Positions 11,372-21,694 of a DNA stretch of 64,000 nucleotides are shown one piece after another; positions within the stretch are counted from its first letter, which is position 1; every line of letters starts with the position of its first letter. This DNA is from Larix kaempferi (taxonomy: Eukaryota > Streptophyta > Pinopsida > Pinales > Pinaceae), in assembly GCA_027924585.1 (NCBI GenBank), contig BSBM01001719.1:9544001-9608000 (forward strand). The letters run 5' to 3'. The translations under genes and the position numbers were made by a program. The notes beneath the pieces are model-generated. The model did no database searches. It was not told the DNA's origin and was given only the letters and a program-made list of their open reading frames with translations.

Positions 11372-12507
11372 CTATTGTTGGTTTGAATCCACTCCTTGCT
11401 TGCTGCCCCTGTGGAAAGGTTCTAGGATGGCCTCTGAATGGTGGCTTGAAGCCACTCTTCTTTTGATCAAACCTCCCTCTTGGCTTTCCTTTTCATGCTT
11501 GGTTAACCTCTGTTTTTCCTTTATTCTGCTCATAGCAATGCATTGCCATTCTAATGGCTTCATCAAGACTTGGTGGATTAACAAATTCAATCCTGTCTTT
11601 GAAACCTTGAGGTAGACTCCCAAGGAAACATTGAATTTTTATCCTCTCATCTTTAATGTAGTCCACATATCTCAACAATTCCAAAAACTTATGAACATGC
11701 TCTTCCATAGATTTTTGTCCCAACCTGAGTTCATTGAACTCATTTCTCTTACTGTCATAATACCTAGCAGAAAGGTATTTCTCCTTGAAGTACTTCTTGA
11801 ATCTCTCCCAACTGATCTTCCTCTCACTGATTCCTTTCACTTGCAAGAGATTGTCCCACCAAATTGAAGCTCTGCCATTTAGATTGTAAATGGCAATTCT
11901 AGATTTCTCATTTCCTGAGTAGTCTTGAATTCTGAAATATTTCTTCATTCCAAGAAGCCATGCCTCTGCCTCTTAACCAGTCTTACCTTCTCCATCAAAT
12001 GTGGGAGGCCTTGCCTTCCTGAATTCTCTTTGTGGGATGCCTTTGAAATTCTTTCTTCCATCAAATATCTTAGGTGCATGCCTTGGAATTCTTTGAGAAC
12101 CTCTGGACGTCACATGATCTGTTGGAAGAAGATCTAGAGGAAGGTGTTCTATGCTTCTTGCTCACAGAACTCTTCCTTGGGATTGGAGTCATTTTCTTTG
12201 AACGACCTCTAGAACGACTCTCTGCATCTCCTCCTTCTTCACCCCCGTTGCTTGGGTTGGACCCAAGGTTTATTCTCTGCTGCATATCAGTGAGACTTTG
12301 CAAAATAGCAGCATTGAGTTGGTGTTGTTCTCCTTGAGCCTTCATCAATCTTTCATTGAAGATCACCATGGTTTCAACCAAATTCTGAGGAGTCACCTGC
12401 TCTCTTCTCCCATTGGATTTAGTCTCAACATTCTCTTCATGCACATTTTCTCCTAGGACGTCTTCTTCATGCTCATAAGGATCTTGAGCATCATTTATGG
12501 TCACCAT
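11372..12507 (-). pseudogene. T3 gag
   Basis: It begins at ATG 12507-12505 with an acidic N-terminus and a coiled-coil-like MVIFNERLMKAQGEQHQLNAA segment, then an Arg/Ser-rich basic stretch. A degenerate section at about 11949-12069 precedes the capsid domain (11493-11948: FRIQDYSGNEKSRIAIYNL, ASIWWDNL, WERFKKYFKEKYLSARYYD). The knuckle region follows in a third frame. At least two frameshifts break it. Confidence 0.7.
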
Positions 12508-13810
12508 TTTTCCTGTATGCTACCTCTGCTACAATTATTAATTTTATGAGCTGCAAGCACTATGCATTATGAAAATATTTGTTAGAAATATTAGGAATGC
12601 ATATAGAAATATAAAACATCAATATTTAACACAATCAAACTCATGGAATAATTCACATAGCTATTATGCATTCATTTATTTGCCCATTCATGCAATTCTG
12701 GAAATTGCCCATACTGTCAACAATATGTCAAAAACAGTCCATGGCACTTTTATCTATGAGGTAGGATGGCCCCATCCAAATTCCGGTTATGTTCCCTTAT
12801 TCCCTGCTAGATAAGCTTTCTAATGCCTATCCCTATGCTCCATTCCGACCTCGGGTGTGGAAACTACGTTATTTCAAAAATGACAACTTTCACCCCAATT
12901 TTGCACATTTTTACACAGTTGTATTTTGGTCCAGAATGCCAACTTCAGCCACCTGTGGAAGAAAATCTATGAAGAATCATGTAAACGTTTATACCAGGCA
13001 AAGTTATTCCATATAAAAAGGAACGCTCAGCAACTTGCAGATCTCTGTTCCGATGCACCATTCATCTTCTATAAAATTCTGGGTTTGACTACTTTCCACT
13101 TTTCACATTTTTCCAAAATTTCAATTTTTGGAACAAAAATCCAAACGCAATTTTGAAAATTCGCATTCCCGAAACCCGAAACCCAACATATCGAAAGCCG
13201 AAAATTGCGAGTTTGGTATTTTGAAGATCGAAACGCAAATTTTGAAAATCCGCATTCCCGAAACCCGAAACCCGATAGCCCGAAAGCCGAAAATTGCGTG
13301 TTCAGAATTTCGGAAATCCAAATGCAAATTTTGAAAATTCGCGTTCTTGAAAGCCGAAACCTGACAGCCTGAAAGTCGAAAATTGCGGGTTAGGAATTTC
13401 AGAAATCCAAACTCAAATTTTGAAAATTCGCGTTCCCGAAACCCGACAGCCCGAAAGCCAAAAAATTGTGGGTTCGGAATTTCGGAAATCCAAACGTAAA
13501 TTTTGAAAATTTGCGTTCCCGAAGCCTGAAACCCGACAGCCCGAAAGTCGAATAACACCTGCGTTTCCTGTAACTTCCAGGGTTCATAACTCCCTCATCC
13601 CTTGGCCAAATGAGACGAGTCTAGTACCATTGGAAAGCTGTTGGAGAGATCTATCCAATGGTGCGATCCTCTCCCACACCTGAGATATATAACCCTATTA
13701 TTTTTCAACATCAAAACGACGCTCTGAACTTCTCCAATACCACATTAAAACATTTTGTTACTTGCCTATAACTCACAGTTTGGCCCAAACAGCCTCAGTG
13801 CTGCAAGCTG
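12508..13810 (-). other. T3 5' leader
   Basis: This is non-coding sequence between the primer site and gag. It holds the 88-bp minisatellite described separately and otherwise shows no convincing gene. The 145-residue frame over the repeat is a by-product of repetition. Confidence 0.6.
13130..13560. repeat. 88-bp minisatellite in the T3 leader
   Basis: About five tandem units with a period near 84-89 bp. Anchors such as AAATTTTGAAAAT recur at about 13148, 13237, 13325, 13414 and 13498. Each unit carries CCCGAAACCCGA-type runs and ends in GGAAATCCAAA. Units differ by point changes, so the array is not recent. Confidence 0.8.
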
Positions 13811-13823
13811 GGCTCTGATACCA
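13811..13823 (-). other. T3 primer binding site
   Basis: On the minus strand it reads TGGTATCAGAGCC, the complement of the 3' end of plant initiator tRNA-Met, three bases inside the 5' LTR (13827-15480). It defines the minus orientation of T3. Confidence 0.9.
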
Positions 13824-13826
13824 CTT

Positions 13827-15480
13827 TGTAGCGTCCCCTTCTCTCATTCCAATGCAAGGAAGGAAACATGACTAACTTACTAGGCTTATTGACACTCTCA
13901 GCCCCATACATTACTCATTAATTCATAACAATTAAAATATTCTTGTGTGCAGACTCATACTTCAAGTAAACCCAACGAAAATAAACATACTAGCAAGCAC
14001 ACAAACAGTAATGCATCCTCATATCTAACATAGGCATAAGATGATTCAACACCCAGGGATTTCAATTCCATTCCCAGGCTATGCACAGACTTCATGTCGA
14101 TTTTATTAAGACAATCATTTCATTTCATTAACATGGGAAATTAACATTCAGAATTAACACACTGCAAAACACATAATGCATTTAATGTAAATCACAGAGA
14201 ACACTTATCTTGAAGATGAAGCTGTCTAAACAACTGGCTATGTGAGAGCAACGTTCCACCCAACCATAGATATTTGTCCAACTTGTATTCTTTCAGCTGA
14301 GAGATCACCCCCAAGCTGGGTTGTGTATCCACTAAGGAGGAACTAGCTGGGCTCACTCACAGCCATGATTTCACTCAACAACTATGCTAAGCCAACACAC
14401 AGTTGGGTTTATCAAGCATATGAAAGACAAAGGAGGGCAATGCTAAGCTAGTGAGCTCAACCACAGAGCTACAAGCATCTCAAATGAATTCAACAGTCAA
14501 GGCACCCACATTACCTACCACACCCAACACAAGGAAGGTCCCCTTCTCTGTTGCATAGTCCCTCAGGAATCCCTTCCCTCCAGTGCTCTTCAGGGTGGGC
14601 ATAGAAAGGTACAGCTACTAATCCTTGAGATTCTAGCCTTCACTGGGTTTATCAAGCAAACCCAACCCCTGCTCAGTCATCCACAATTGGATTTCTCACA
14701 ATTTTGTTCATCAAATAACTCAATCCCGTCACTAGTTTTCTGGGCTATAAAATTTGGGTTTTCCAATGGATTTCGGGGTATGTAATCCTCTCAAATTCAC
14801 CACAAGGTTCATACTTAGGGATCCCCCATTGTATTTTACTGTTAAATACCAAATATGGGCCTTCTTTGCTATTCAAAACGTCGGTTCTTTCAAAGTTGCG
14901 ATTTCTGGTTTTTCTCACTGCTGGCAATTCGTTTTTGGATAAAAATGATGCTAGTAACCTCCACAATGGAATGGGAATTAGGAAGAAGCAACTCCCATGA
15001 GGTAGAGTGACTTGTGATACAAGAAAACAGAGCCCATACTTTCAAATTCGAATTTCTGGGCTGCCCATGCTCCATTGAAGCCATGGACTGAAATCTTCAA
15101 CTACTTCCTTACAACAGAAATAAATGTCATCAAGGAAAGTCAAATGGGTTCTCACAATGACATTTGGAAGCATATGGTTCATCCCCACAGCCCCCTCACC
15201 ACTCCCTATTGGATACACATGGCCCCTTCTCATTGGTTGCTTCCATAGCCAATTTTGGTATTTTATTGAAATATTAACATTTACATCAATTTACAATATT
15301 CCATGGATTAATAACACATGGGTATCAAAATATCAAATACTTTCTTGTTTTAAATAAAATCCGAACATACACTAGCGAGGCCTTGGCCTTGAGCTCCACG
15401 CTAGGGCAACATATAACGCATGTATACAATATTTACATTAGAAGCCAATATTTCCTAAGGGTCGAAATTGGGGTATTACA
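13827..15480 (-). repeat. T3 5' LTR
   Basis: Near-identical to 6169-7823 with the same TG...CA ends and next to the primer site, so it carries the element's promoter. Scattered substitutions and small indels separate the two LTRs. Confidence 0.9.
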
Positions 15481-15743
15481 CCGTCCAACTAGCCCACTCA
15501 TGACTTGCACACTTCTCTGATAGCTGTAGTCCTCAAAACGGTTATACTACATCATGGCCTATCCCTTTCCGCTGCTCTCGCCTGCCCGTCATCGTCGACA
15601 TCATGGCCTAGATTTTCAGCTGCTTTTCGCCACTCTCTCTGACAGGTCCTTCCTTCTTCCTGCATCCTAGTTCTTTACCAAAAGCAGGCCGCTTCCTCAT
15701 CTGGCCTTTACTTATATCTCCCTACCAAAACTTGTTGTTGCGC
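15481..15743 (-). repeat. T2 3' LTR remnant, piece 2
   Basis: It resumes the T2 LTR right after T3 (CCGTC duplication) and matches about 45810-46060 of the other T2 LTR, for example TAGCCCACTCATGACTTGCA. It ends in TGCGC, the left target copy of T4. Confidence 0.85.
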
Positions 15744-16800
15744 TGTGAAGATGCTCATAGTAGATCCAAAGAGATGATGTAAACCTCACAATGAAATAAT
15801 TTAGGAATGACAGAGGAAGAATAGAGCAGAAGAACACAGATCCAAAGGAGCTCAGATAGAGGCAGAATAATTACACATGTTACATTAATATGAATAGTAA
15901 AAAGGTAAATATACAAGGATCAGGATTCGAATGCACTAGGTGTGATTCAAATTATCTTGCATGGATAGATCCATAATCAGTGGAGTGTCATCAAGTCATA
16001 ACTAGGAGTCCAACTCATCATCAGGTAAGTCATCAATGCACAAGTAATAGTCCACCAGAAGTCAAACTGAGTCTAACTGAATGTGGTAGGTGTAACTAGC
16101 ACATGGAAGCACTAATGTAGTGAAGGAGGCTTAGTGGAGGGCACTCATGGAGCTAACTGGAGTCATAACAGGTTATCTAGTCACACTGGAGGTCCATCGG
16201 AGTGATAAGGTCAGTAAAGAGTGAGTCAATGATACGAACTGTTACACCAAAACCTCAAGATGTTAGTGAAGGCCGCCCACTAGGATCTTAACATCCCACC
16301 ACACTCCGCAGTCTAGACTCTGGGCTGGATGTGTGCCCGTACGGTGGTGTCCCCTTTGAGCCATACGAGCCTCGGGCGAACACTGCAATGCCAACGTTGC
16401 CACCCGCTCTATGACTTGAACCTGGTTGGAGGCTCTGGTGCCAAATGATACGAACCATTACACCAAAACCTCGAGATGTTAGTGAAGGCCGCCCACTAGG
16501 ATATTAACAGTCAAGCCTAAAATCAGGGAGAGAACTCTTTTTAACTGAACATAACTGGACTGGTAGGTGAAGAAGTGCGCCTCTCTCATGCAGTAGGTGA
16601 AAGGAGGGCGCACTAGGCACTAGGAGGGCTGAAACTGATCAGGAAGAAGCTCCAGGGGCTAGCTAACTAAGGGCTAGGTGCTGGGACTAATGACTGGAAA
16701 TGCATGCAAACCCTAGAATTCATGCAAACCCTAAAAGACTGAAAATGAAAATGACTGAAAAGCTAGTAGGACTAGGATGGAGTATAGGAATATCCTAACA
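15744..16800 (-). repeat. T4 3' LTR with TRIM inside
   Basis: This pairs with 18869-19630 once the 280-bp TRIM and its extra GTCAA are removed. It ends TATCCTAACA at 16800, followed directly by the polypurine tract. Confidence 0.9.
16230..16509 (-). mobile_element. T5: TRIM (miniature LTR retrotransposon)
   Basis: It has two 64-bp terminal direct repeats (16230-16293 and 16446-16509) with TG...CA ends; I count four differences between them. A perfect 5-bp duplication GTCAA flanks it (16225-16229 and 16510-16514). Read on the minus strand, the right repeat is followed by TTTGGCACCAGAGCC, a diverged initiator tRNA-Met primer site, and the left one is preceded by a short purine tract. There is no coding capacity. 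It is absent from T4's other LTR, so it arrived after T4. Confidence 0.88.
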
Positions 16801-16810
16801 CCCCCCCTTA
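16801..16810 (-). other. T4 polypurine tract
   Basis: On the minus strand TAAGGGGGGG directly precedes the 3' LTR start TGTTAGGATA. It sets the minus orientation together with the primer site at 18855-18868. Confidence 0.75.
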
Positions 16811-16969
16811 ATCCATCCTAGGCCCTGGTAACTAGGACCAAAGGTCACCCATACAATCAAATAAGATAGAAAAATAAAGAACTGTCCATAAATCGAGGAA
16901 ACGGGGAAAACCTCATGGGAAAAATACCCCCCCTCAAAAGAACAGTAAATAACTCAAAGAACCATCATA

Positions 16970-17905
16970 CTAAGCAAAAAAGAAGGAAGATTTCATCAGT
17001 GAAAACTTCTGCAAAAGACTTGACAAATTGATCCCCTGTAGGATGCCAAAACAGGTGCTAGATGTGGATCTAGTCTTCTGATGTGCCTTCCACTGTGTAG
17101 AGGATGGATTGGACGAAGCAATTCTCTCGGGAATTCTTTCTGCAACTGGAGCGAATGGAACGTGAGGGGTCTTCCCATGTGATGGAAGAGAGAACCCCAT
17201 CATCATGCTGCATCTCTCATGGAGAGGTAGATGGCATAATGCAAGGTTGACATGATGCTGAAGTCTGGTAGTTCGGTGAACAGATGAATCCTCAACTGTA
17301 TTCTTAGTAGTAGCAAGGACTGTGTGAGCCCATATTGACCTTGAATCTGGACTGAGAATAGGTGTTGGTTCTAGATCTGAATCTTCTTGAACTATGATCT
17401 CAACATCAAGATATTGATCTTTTTCTTCATCAGAAGAGGAGTCACTCTGATCTTGATCAAAATATGAAGGAATAGTTGGAGAGAAGGGCATGAAGTGAGA
17501 GAACTCATATGCCTTAGAGGCATGATTAGCAACCCCATTCGCTACAATCTTTCCAGTGGATATCTCTGTAATCTCTACTGTGTTTGTACCAAAATTTACT
17601 TGCTTTGGTGATCTTGTATGAGTCATCTGATATACTGATAACAAATTAGCTATTAGAGAAGGAACAAATAAAACATTTTTGAACTTACCATGCTCCATAT
17701 GTACTATACCCAATCCTTTGGCAGAAATCTAAGAGTTGTCTCCCATGTGAATAGTAGGCCCATCTTTGAGATCTAAAGAGGAGAAAGATTCTTCAGAGGA
17801 AACCATGTGGTTGGAGGCTCCAGAATCTATGAGGAGGGATTTTGACTTTGAAAAACCAGCCATCAATGCATGGCAATCATCAGATCCACTTCCAGAATCA
17901 GACAT
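16970..17905 (-). pseudogene. T4 Copia protease and fused pol remnant
   Basis: The reading frame starts near 17905 with a protease active site LLIDSGASNHMVSS (DSGA) and continues through a stop at about 17731 to LSVYQMTH, typical of Copia protease. It then runs into RSIWAHTVLATTKNTVEDSSVHRTTR-type sequence, which resembles the stretch just before RT in Copia Pol (W....L......GNP.D.RRTRS). The tail up to 16970 is out-of-frame debris. Integrase and RT cores are absent, so an internal deletion fused distant parts of pol. Confidence 0.6.
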
Positions 17906-18740
17906 CTTTGCTTCTTTTGGAACAACAATTTTTTTTTGTTCGAAGCTTGGTTAGTAGATCTATTTTCTTGTGCATGCAAGCTTTGTCAAGATGGTTTCCT
18001 CTCTTGCAATAGGAGAAATTAGGTCTTTTGTGTTTGTCACTTCTGGATTTGGATGGCTTCTTGTCCTTGTCTTTTTTCCTCCCCTTTGCATTCGCTCCAC
18101 TTGCTTCTCCAGCTAGAAGATCTAGATCTTTGGAGGCCTTGATGGCACCCATTTGAATCAGTTTGTTCTCTTCTTGAATGAGAGCTTTAGCAAAGCCTTT
18201 TAAGGTGGGAAACTTCCATCCAAGGATTGACATTCGAACAGAATGGAAAGTAGATACAAAGACAAAAAATTGAGATCCAAGTTTGCTCAATATAGAGAGT
18301 ACCAATTGCTCATCACTTTTAGTGATGCCACAATGCTTGCATTGTAAAACCAAATTCTGAAATTTGGAGAAGAATTCTTGAATGCTTTCAAAATTGTTAG
18401 GTTGTAGGGAAACCAATTCATTTTCGAGAATGTAGCCTGTTAGTTCATCTTGTTTGCCAAAAAGACTATTCAATTTTGTCCATAACTCATTTGGAGACTT
18501 AAATCCTTCAACATGAAACAACAGATCTTCAGACATATGAAGGCATATGCAATCAAAGGCTTCATCCATTTTATTTAGATGCTTGGTTCTCTCTACAACT
18601 GTATGTGGTATGGCATATTTTTCCTCAACTATTCTAGAAAACCCTCTCGACTGCAAGTGTACTATCATCTTACCCTTCCATTCAAAGTAATTGAAGGGAG
18701 TGAGAATTATAGGAGAAGAAGGAGCATTCGAATTGCTCAT
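17898..18740 (-). pseudogene. T4 Copia-type gag
   Basis: The ATG at 18740-18738 opens a 280-codon Gag. It has the Copia N-terminal block (LTPFNYFEWKGKMIVHLQSRG), the DEAFDCICLHMSEDLLFHV and SPNELWTKL segments, a Lys-rich stretch and one zinc knuckle CKRGNHLDKAC (first Cys altered to Ser-Tyr-Cys spacing). Nearly full length. A frameshift at the poly-T run 17929-17936 detaches it from the protease frame. Confidence 0.8.
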
Positions 18741-18854
18741 CTTGACTACTGGAATGAGTGCAAAAAGAAATTGCTAATACTATTGCTGCAACTATTGGAA
18801 CTTTGAAATACTTGCAAAAAACTCTCAAGAATGGAGGTAGAATATACTCTCAAG

Positions 18855-18868
18855 TGGCTCTGATACCA
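18855..18868 (-). other. T4 primer binding site
   Basis: On the minus strand TGGTATCAGAGCCA lies directly next to the 5' LTR (18869-19630); it is complementary to initiator tRNA-Met. Confidence 0.9.
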
Positions 18869-19630
18869 TCTGAAGATGCTCAAGGATGATGTAAACCTCA
18901 CAATGAAAGAATTTAGGAATGACAGAAGAACACAGATCCAAAAGAGCTCAAATAGAGGCAAAATAATTACACATGTTACATTAATCTGAATAGTAAAAAG
19001 GTAAATATACAATGCGCAGGATTTGAATACACTAGGTGTGATTCGAATTAGCCTGCATGGACAGATCCATAATTAGTGGAGTGTCATCATGTCATAACTA
19101 GGACTCCAACTCATTATTAGTGAAGTCATCAATGCACAAGTAATAGTCAACCAGAAGTCAAACTGAGTCTAACTGAATATGGTAGGTGTAACTGGCACAT
19201 AGAAGCACTAATGTAGTGAATGAGGCTCAATGGAGGGCGCTCATTGAGCTAACTGGAGTCAGAACAGGTTATCTAGTCACACTGGAGGTCCATCGGAGTG
19301 ATAAGGTCAGTAAAGAGTGATTCAAGCCTAAAATCAGGGAGAGAACTCTTGTTAACTGAACATAACTAGACTGGTAGGTGAAGAAGTGCACCTCTCTCAT
19401 GCAGTAGGTGAAAGGAGGGCACACTAGGCACTAGGAGGGATAATACTGATCAGGAAGAAGCTCCGGAGGCTAGCTAACTGAGGGCTAGGTGCTGGGACTC
19501 ATGACTGGAAATGCATGCAAACCCTAGAATGCATGCAAACCCTAAAAGTGCATGCAAACCCTAAAAGACTGAAAATGAAAATGACTGAAAAGCTAGTAGG
19601 ACTAGGATGGAGTATAGGAATATCCTAACA
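18869..19630 (-). repeat. T4 5' LTR
   Basis: This 762-bp LTR lacks the TRIM. Its outer end carries an expanded set of CATGCAAACCCTA units (three, versus two in the other LTR, about 19510-19565). Confidence 0.88.
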
Positions 19631-19768
19631 TGCGTGGGTCCTGCGCATGGCATAGATGCACAACAAAACTGCTATGCACGATGCGCACATACTGATGTTA
19701 TGTGTCTCTATTGCGCAGCTAAAAATCATACTTCCAAAAAATTGTACCTACTTGGGCCATGCCCAACA
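19631..19768 (-). repeat. T2 3' LTR remnant, piece 3 (inner end)
   Basis: It resumes T2's LTR after T4 and ends GCCCAACA at 19768, the same end as the 5' LTR at 46200. The sequence just inside (19769-19777), TTAGGGGCA on the minus strand, is a short candidate polypurine tract. Confidence 0.8.
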
Positions 19769-19848
19769 TGCCCCTAACAAATACCTGTGGCTCGCCCCGA
19801 GCCACCTCAATCCAATTGATCCATCTGCCCCTTTTTGGAAATGTCTGC

Positions 19849-21285
19849 CTACGCACTGAATTCTTGCACTGTTGTACGCAACCTTGTAACGACCTGTTTC
19901 ACTTCATGCTCACATTCTTTAACTTTGTCGAATACCTCTTGCGAGGCAGGTTCCAGTGTTTCTCCTTTGATGCGGTCTTCTGCTTCACGAAGCTCTTGCA
20001 ATTTGGCCTCAATATCATCATTCACTGTAAGGGCTTCTTCCATGAGTGGTTGCATCCTAGCAGATTTTTTAGCTTCCTTTATCCTTAGAGCTTCTAGTTC
20101 TTTCCTCAATACCTTTGTTTTGTCAAAATCCATCCTCTTTTGTCTTACTGGCAAGTCTTTCATGGATGCATCTGTTGCATCCAATTCTTTATGTTTCTTT
20201 CTACTTTCCTTATGAATACCTTGAATCATTGGACTTTCCTGTAGTATGCTCCATATGGTGGAGACGTCAGTTGCTAATTCTTGGCATTGCGTTATTTCTG
20301 CACTGATGCCTTCCATTAAAATTCTTGCGGCTTCCGTTCGTGCTTCCTCTTCCTGCTTCGTTGTGTCAACTGGTTGCCTAGCTGCCATTTCAGCTATTTC
20401 TGCTTGGTGGGAAGCTACCATCTCTACGATTTTCTCATGATGGGAGACTTGCAAATTCTGCATTTGTTCCTGTAGGCTGTTGACAGTAGCTCCAATCTGT
20501 ATAACCACTGTTGTTGTGTCAGGTTTTGCATTGATTGTGGGAAATTTTGTGCAAATAGCCGACACGGCTCCTAGTATCCTGCACTCCCTTGCCTGCATGT
20601 GCTGAAGGTCCTTGTCCTTCTGCTAGCATTCTCCATGTAACTTCTGGTATATTTCTTCGAGCTAAAGGCGTCGATTATGCGAGACAATGTCTCGCTCATG
20701 TAATTCGTGGGATATCTAGGTGTGTAGCTGGTGCAGCCCTTCAGTTGGTAGCACTGCTACATTAAGATCCAAATGTTCGAGCCGCCTCGCACTTTCTACC
20801 ATCTTGTCTGTTGGATACAAAATTGAGAGTGGTGAAATTTTCACCAATCGCATTCTGGGAGTGGAGGTCGGTGGCCTTCGCATTTGCTTGCTTGGATCCC
20901 CTGGGTCAATAGTTTGGGCTGGCCCTCTGGCCATGTCTCGCTGGACTTGCTCCATCCTTATTACCAAGCTACTCAGCTTGTCTATGTCTTTCCGGACCTG
21001 CGCCTGGTTGTCCTCGAGGTGCGCAGCTGTTCGCATGGCTATCATCTCATAGTCATCCTCATGCAAGATTCGATCTAGTGGCTCCTTTGTTTCCTTGGAC
21101 TTCTTCCTCTGCTTCTTGACAGGGCTTGCAGTGGCTGGATGTTTTCTCTTTTTTCCCATCTACAGCCCTTTACTTGATTCTCCTGTTTGTTGCGTAGGTG
21201 CTGAAGCTAAAGGGATTTGAGTTTCCAGGTTTTGCTGCTCTTCTTCCCCTTCATTTTCTTCATCAGACAAAGTGATAACTATCTC
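19849..21285 (-). pseudogene. T2 extra ORF downstream of integrase, C-terminal half
   Basis: This is the second half of a long non-gag-pol ORF, continuing 26960-28355 across T6. Just after the insertion site it has an acidic run (SDEENEGEEE), then a stop at about 21160, a basic nuclear-signal-like stretch (KKRKHP...KKQRKKSK at about 21105-21155), DRILHEDDYEMIAMRTAAHLEDN, and a long charged C-terminal region (19849-20598) predicted by eye to form coiled coils (EEALTVNDDIEAKLQELREAEDRI). Stops at about 20715 and at several points between 20600 and 20715 break it. Its place, 3' of integrase, is where OTA elements carry extra or env-like ORFs. I see no membrane span, so I do not call it an envelope. 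Confidence 0.6.
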
Positions 21286-21290
21286 AGGTG

Positions 21291-21665
21291 TGTGAGGCAC
21301 CTGCAACAATTAATTAACAAGAATACGCGAAATAGAAGAAATGACAGAACTCAGAATCACTTTTGTATTGATCACAGGCCACTTCGAGGGGGCAACCTCC
21401 TTTGAGCAAGCTCAATACAAATAACTTCACGGTGCCTTCATAGGTCTCAACACACACTTATATACTAATTCTAGGTGCCAATACTATGGGTCGAAACCAT
21501 GGGCCGTTACAAACTATGGATCAACAATACTACGGGCAACTTACAAAGCATATGTGCCAACAACAATAACACAAACTATTGATCAACAAATACTACGGGA
21601 CGACTTACAAAGCATATGCGTCCAACAACAACATACTAACAAAGTAAAGACATGGGTTCCTAACA
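21291..21665 (-). repeat. T6 3' LTR
   Basis: Starts TGTGAGG and ends TCCTAACA on the plus strand; it pairs with 26580-26954. Internally it repeats an ACTTACAAAGCATATG(C/T)G motif twice. Confidence 0.92.
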
Positions 21666-21681
21666 TCCCCTCCCCCTTAAA
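21666..21681 (-). other. T6 polypurine tract
   Basis: On the minus strand TTAAGGGGGAGGGGA directly precedes TGTTAGGAACCC of the 3' LTR. Confidence 0.8.
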
Positions 21682-21694
21682 AAAAGCTTTGTCC

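Larger units (their letters stand above)
6169..15480 (-). mobile_element. T3: Tekay-like chromodomain Ty3/Gypsy element
   Basis: This 9.3-kb element is inserted in T2's 3' LTR. It has two near-identical LTRs of about 1.65 kb (6169-7823 and 13827-15480) with TG...CA ends, a primer site matching initiator tRNA-Met, a polypurine tract, and gag, protease, RT, RNase H, integrase and chromodomain on the minus strand. The flanks CCATC (6164-6168) and CCGTC (15481-15485) are the target duplication with one mismatch. Long LTRs, a chromodomain and this primer site suggest the Tekay/Del lineage, which is inference. Several stops and frameshifts break the coding region. Confidence 0.88.
15744..19630 (-). 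mobile_element. T4: non-autonomous Copia element with gag and protease remnant (TR-GAG type)
   Basis: The LTRs are 15744-16800 and 18869-19630. Their unequal length comes from TRIM T5 in the left one. Ends are TG...CA and the flanks are TGCGC (15739-15743) and TGCGT (19631-19635), a duplication with one mismatch. The interior of about 2.07 kb carries only a Copia gag, the protease active site and a fused remnant of pol; integrase core, RT and RNase H are gone. It would need enzymes from a full Copia element. It is inserted into T2's 3' LTR. Confidence 0.85.

Noticed and set aside
13121-13558. 145-residue minus-strand frame over the T3 minisatellite
   Set aside because: It is a repeat peptide produced by an 88-bp repeat array; no start context or domain, and unit length is not constant.
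19849-20598. A stand-alone coiled-coil host gene
   Set aside because: It is in line with 26960-28355 and follows T2 integrase, so it belongs to the element's extra ORF.
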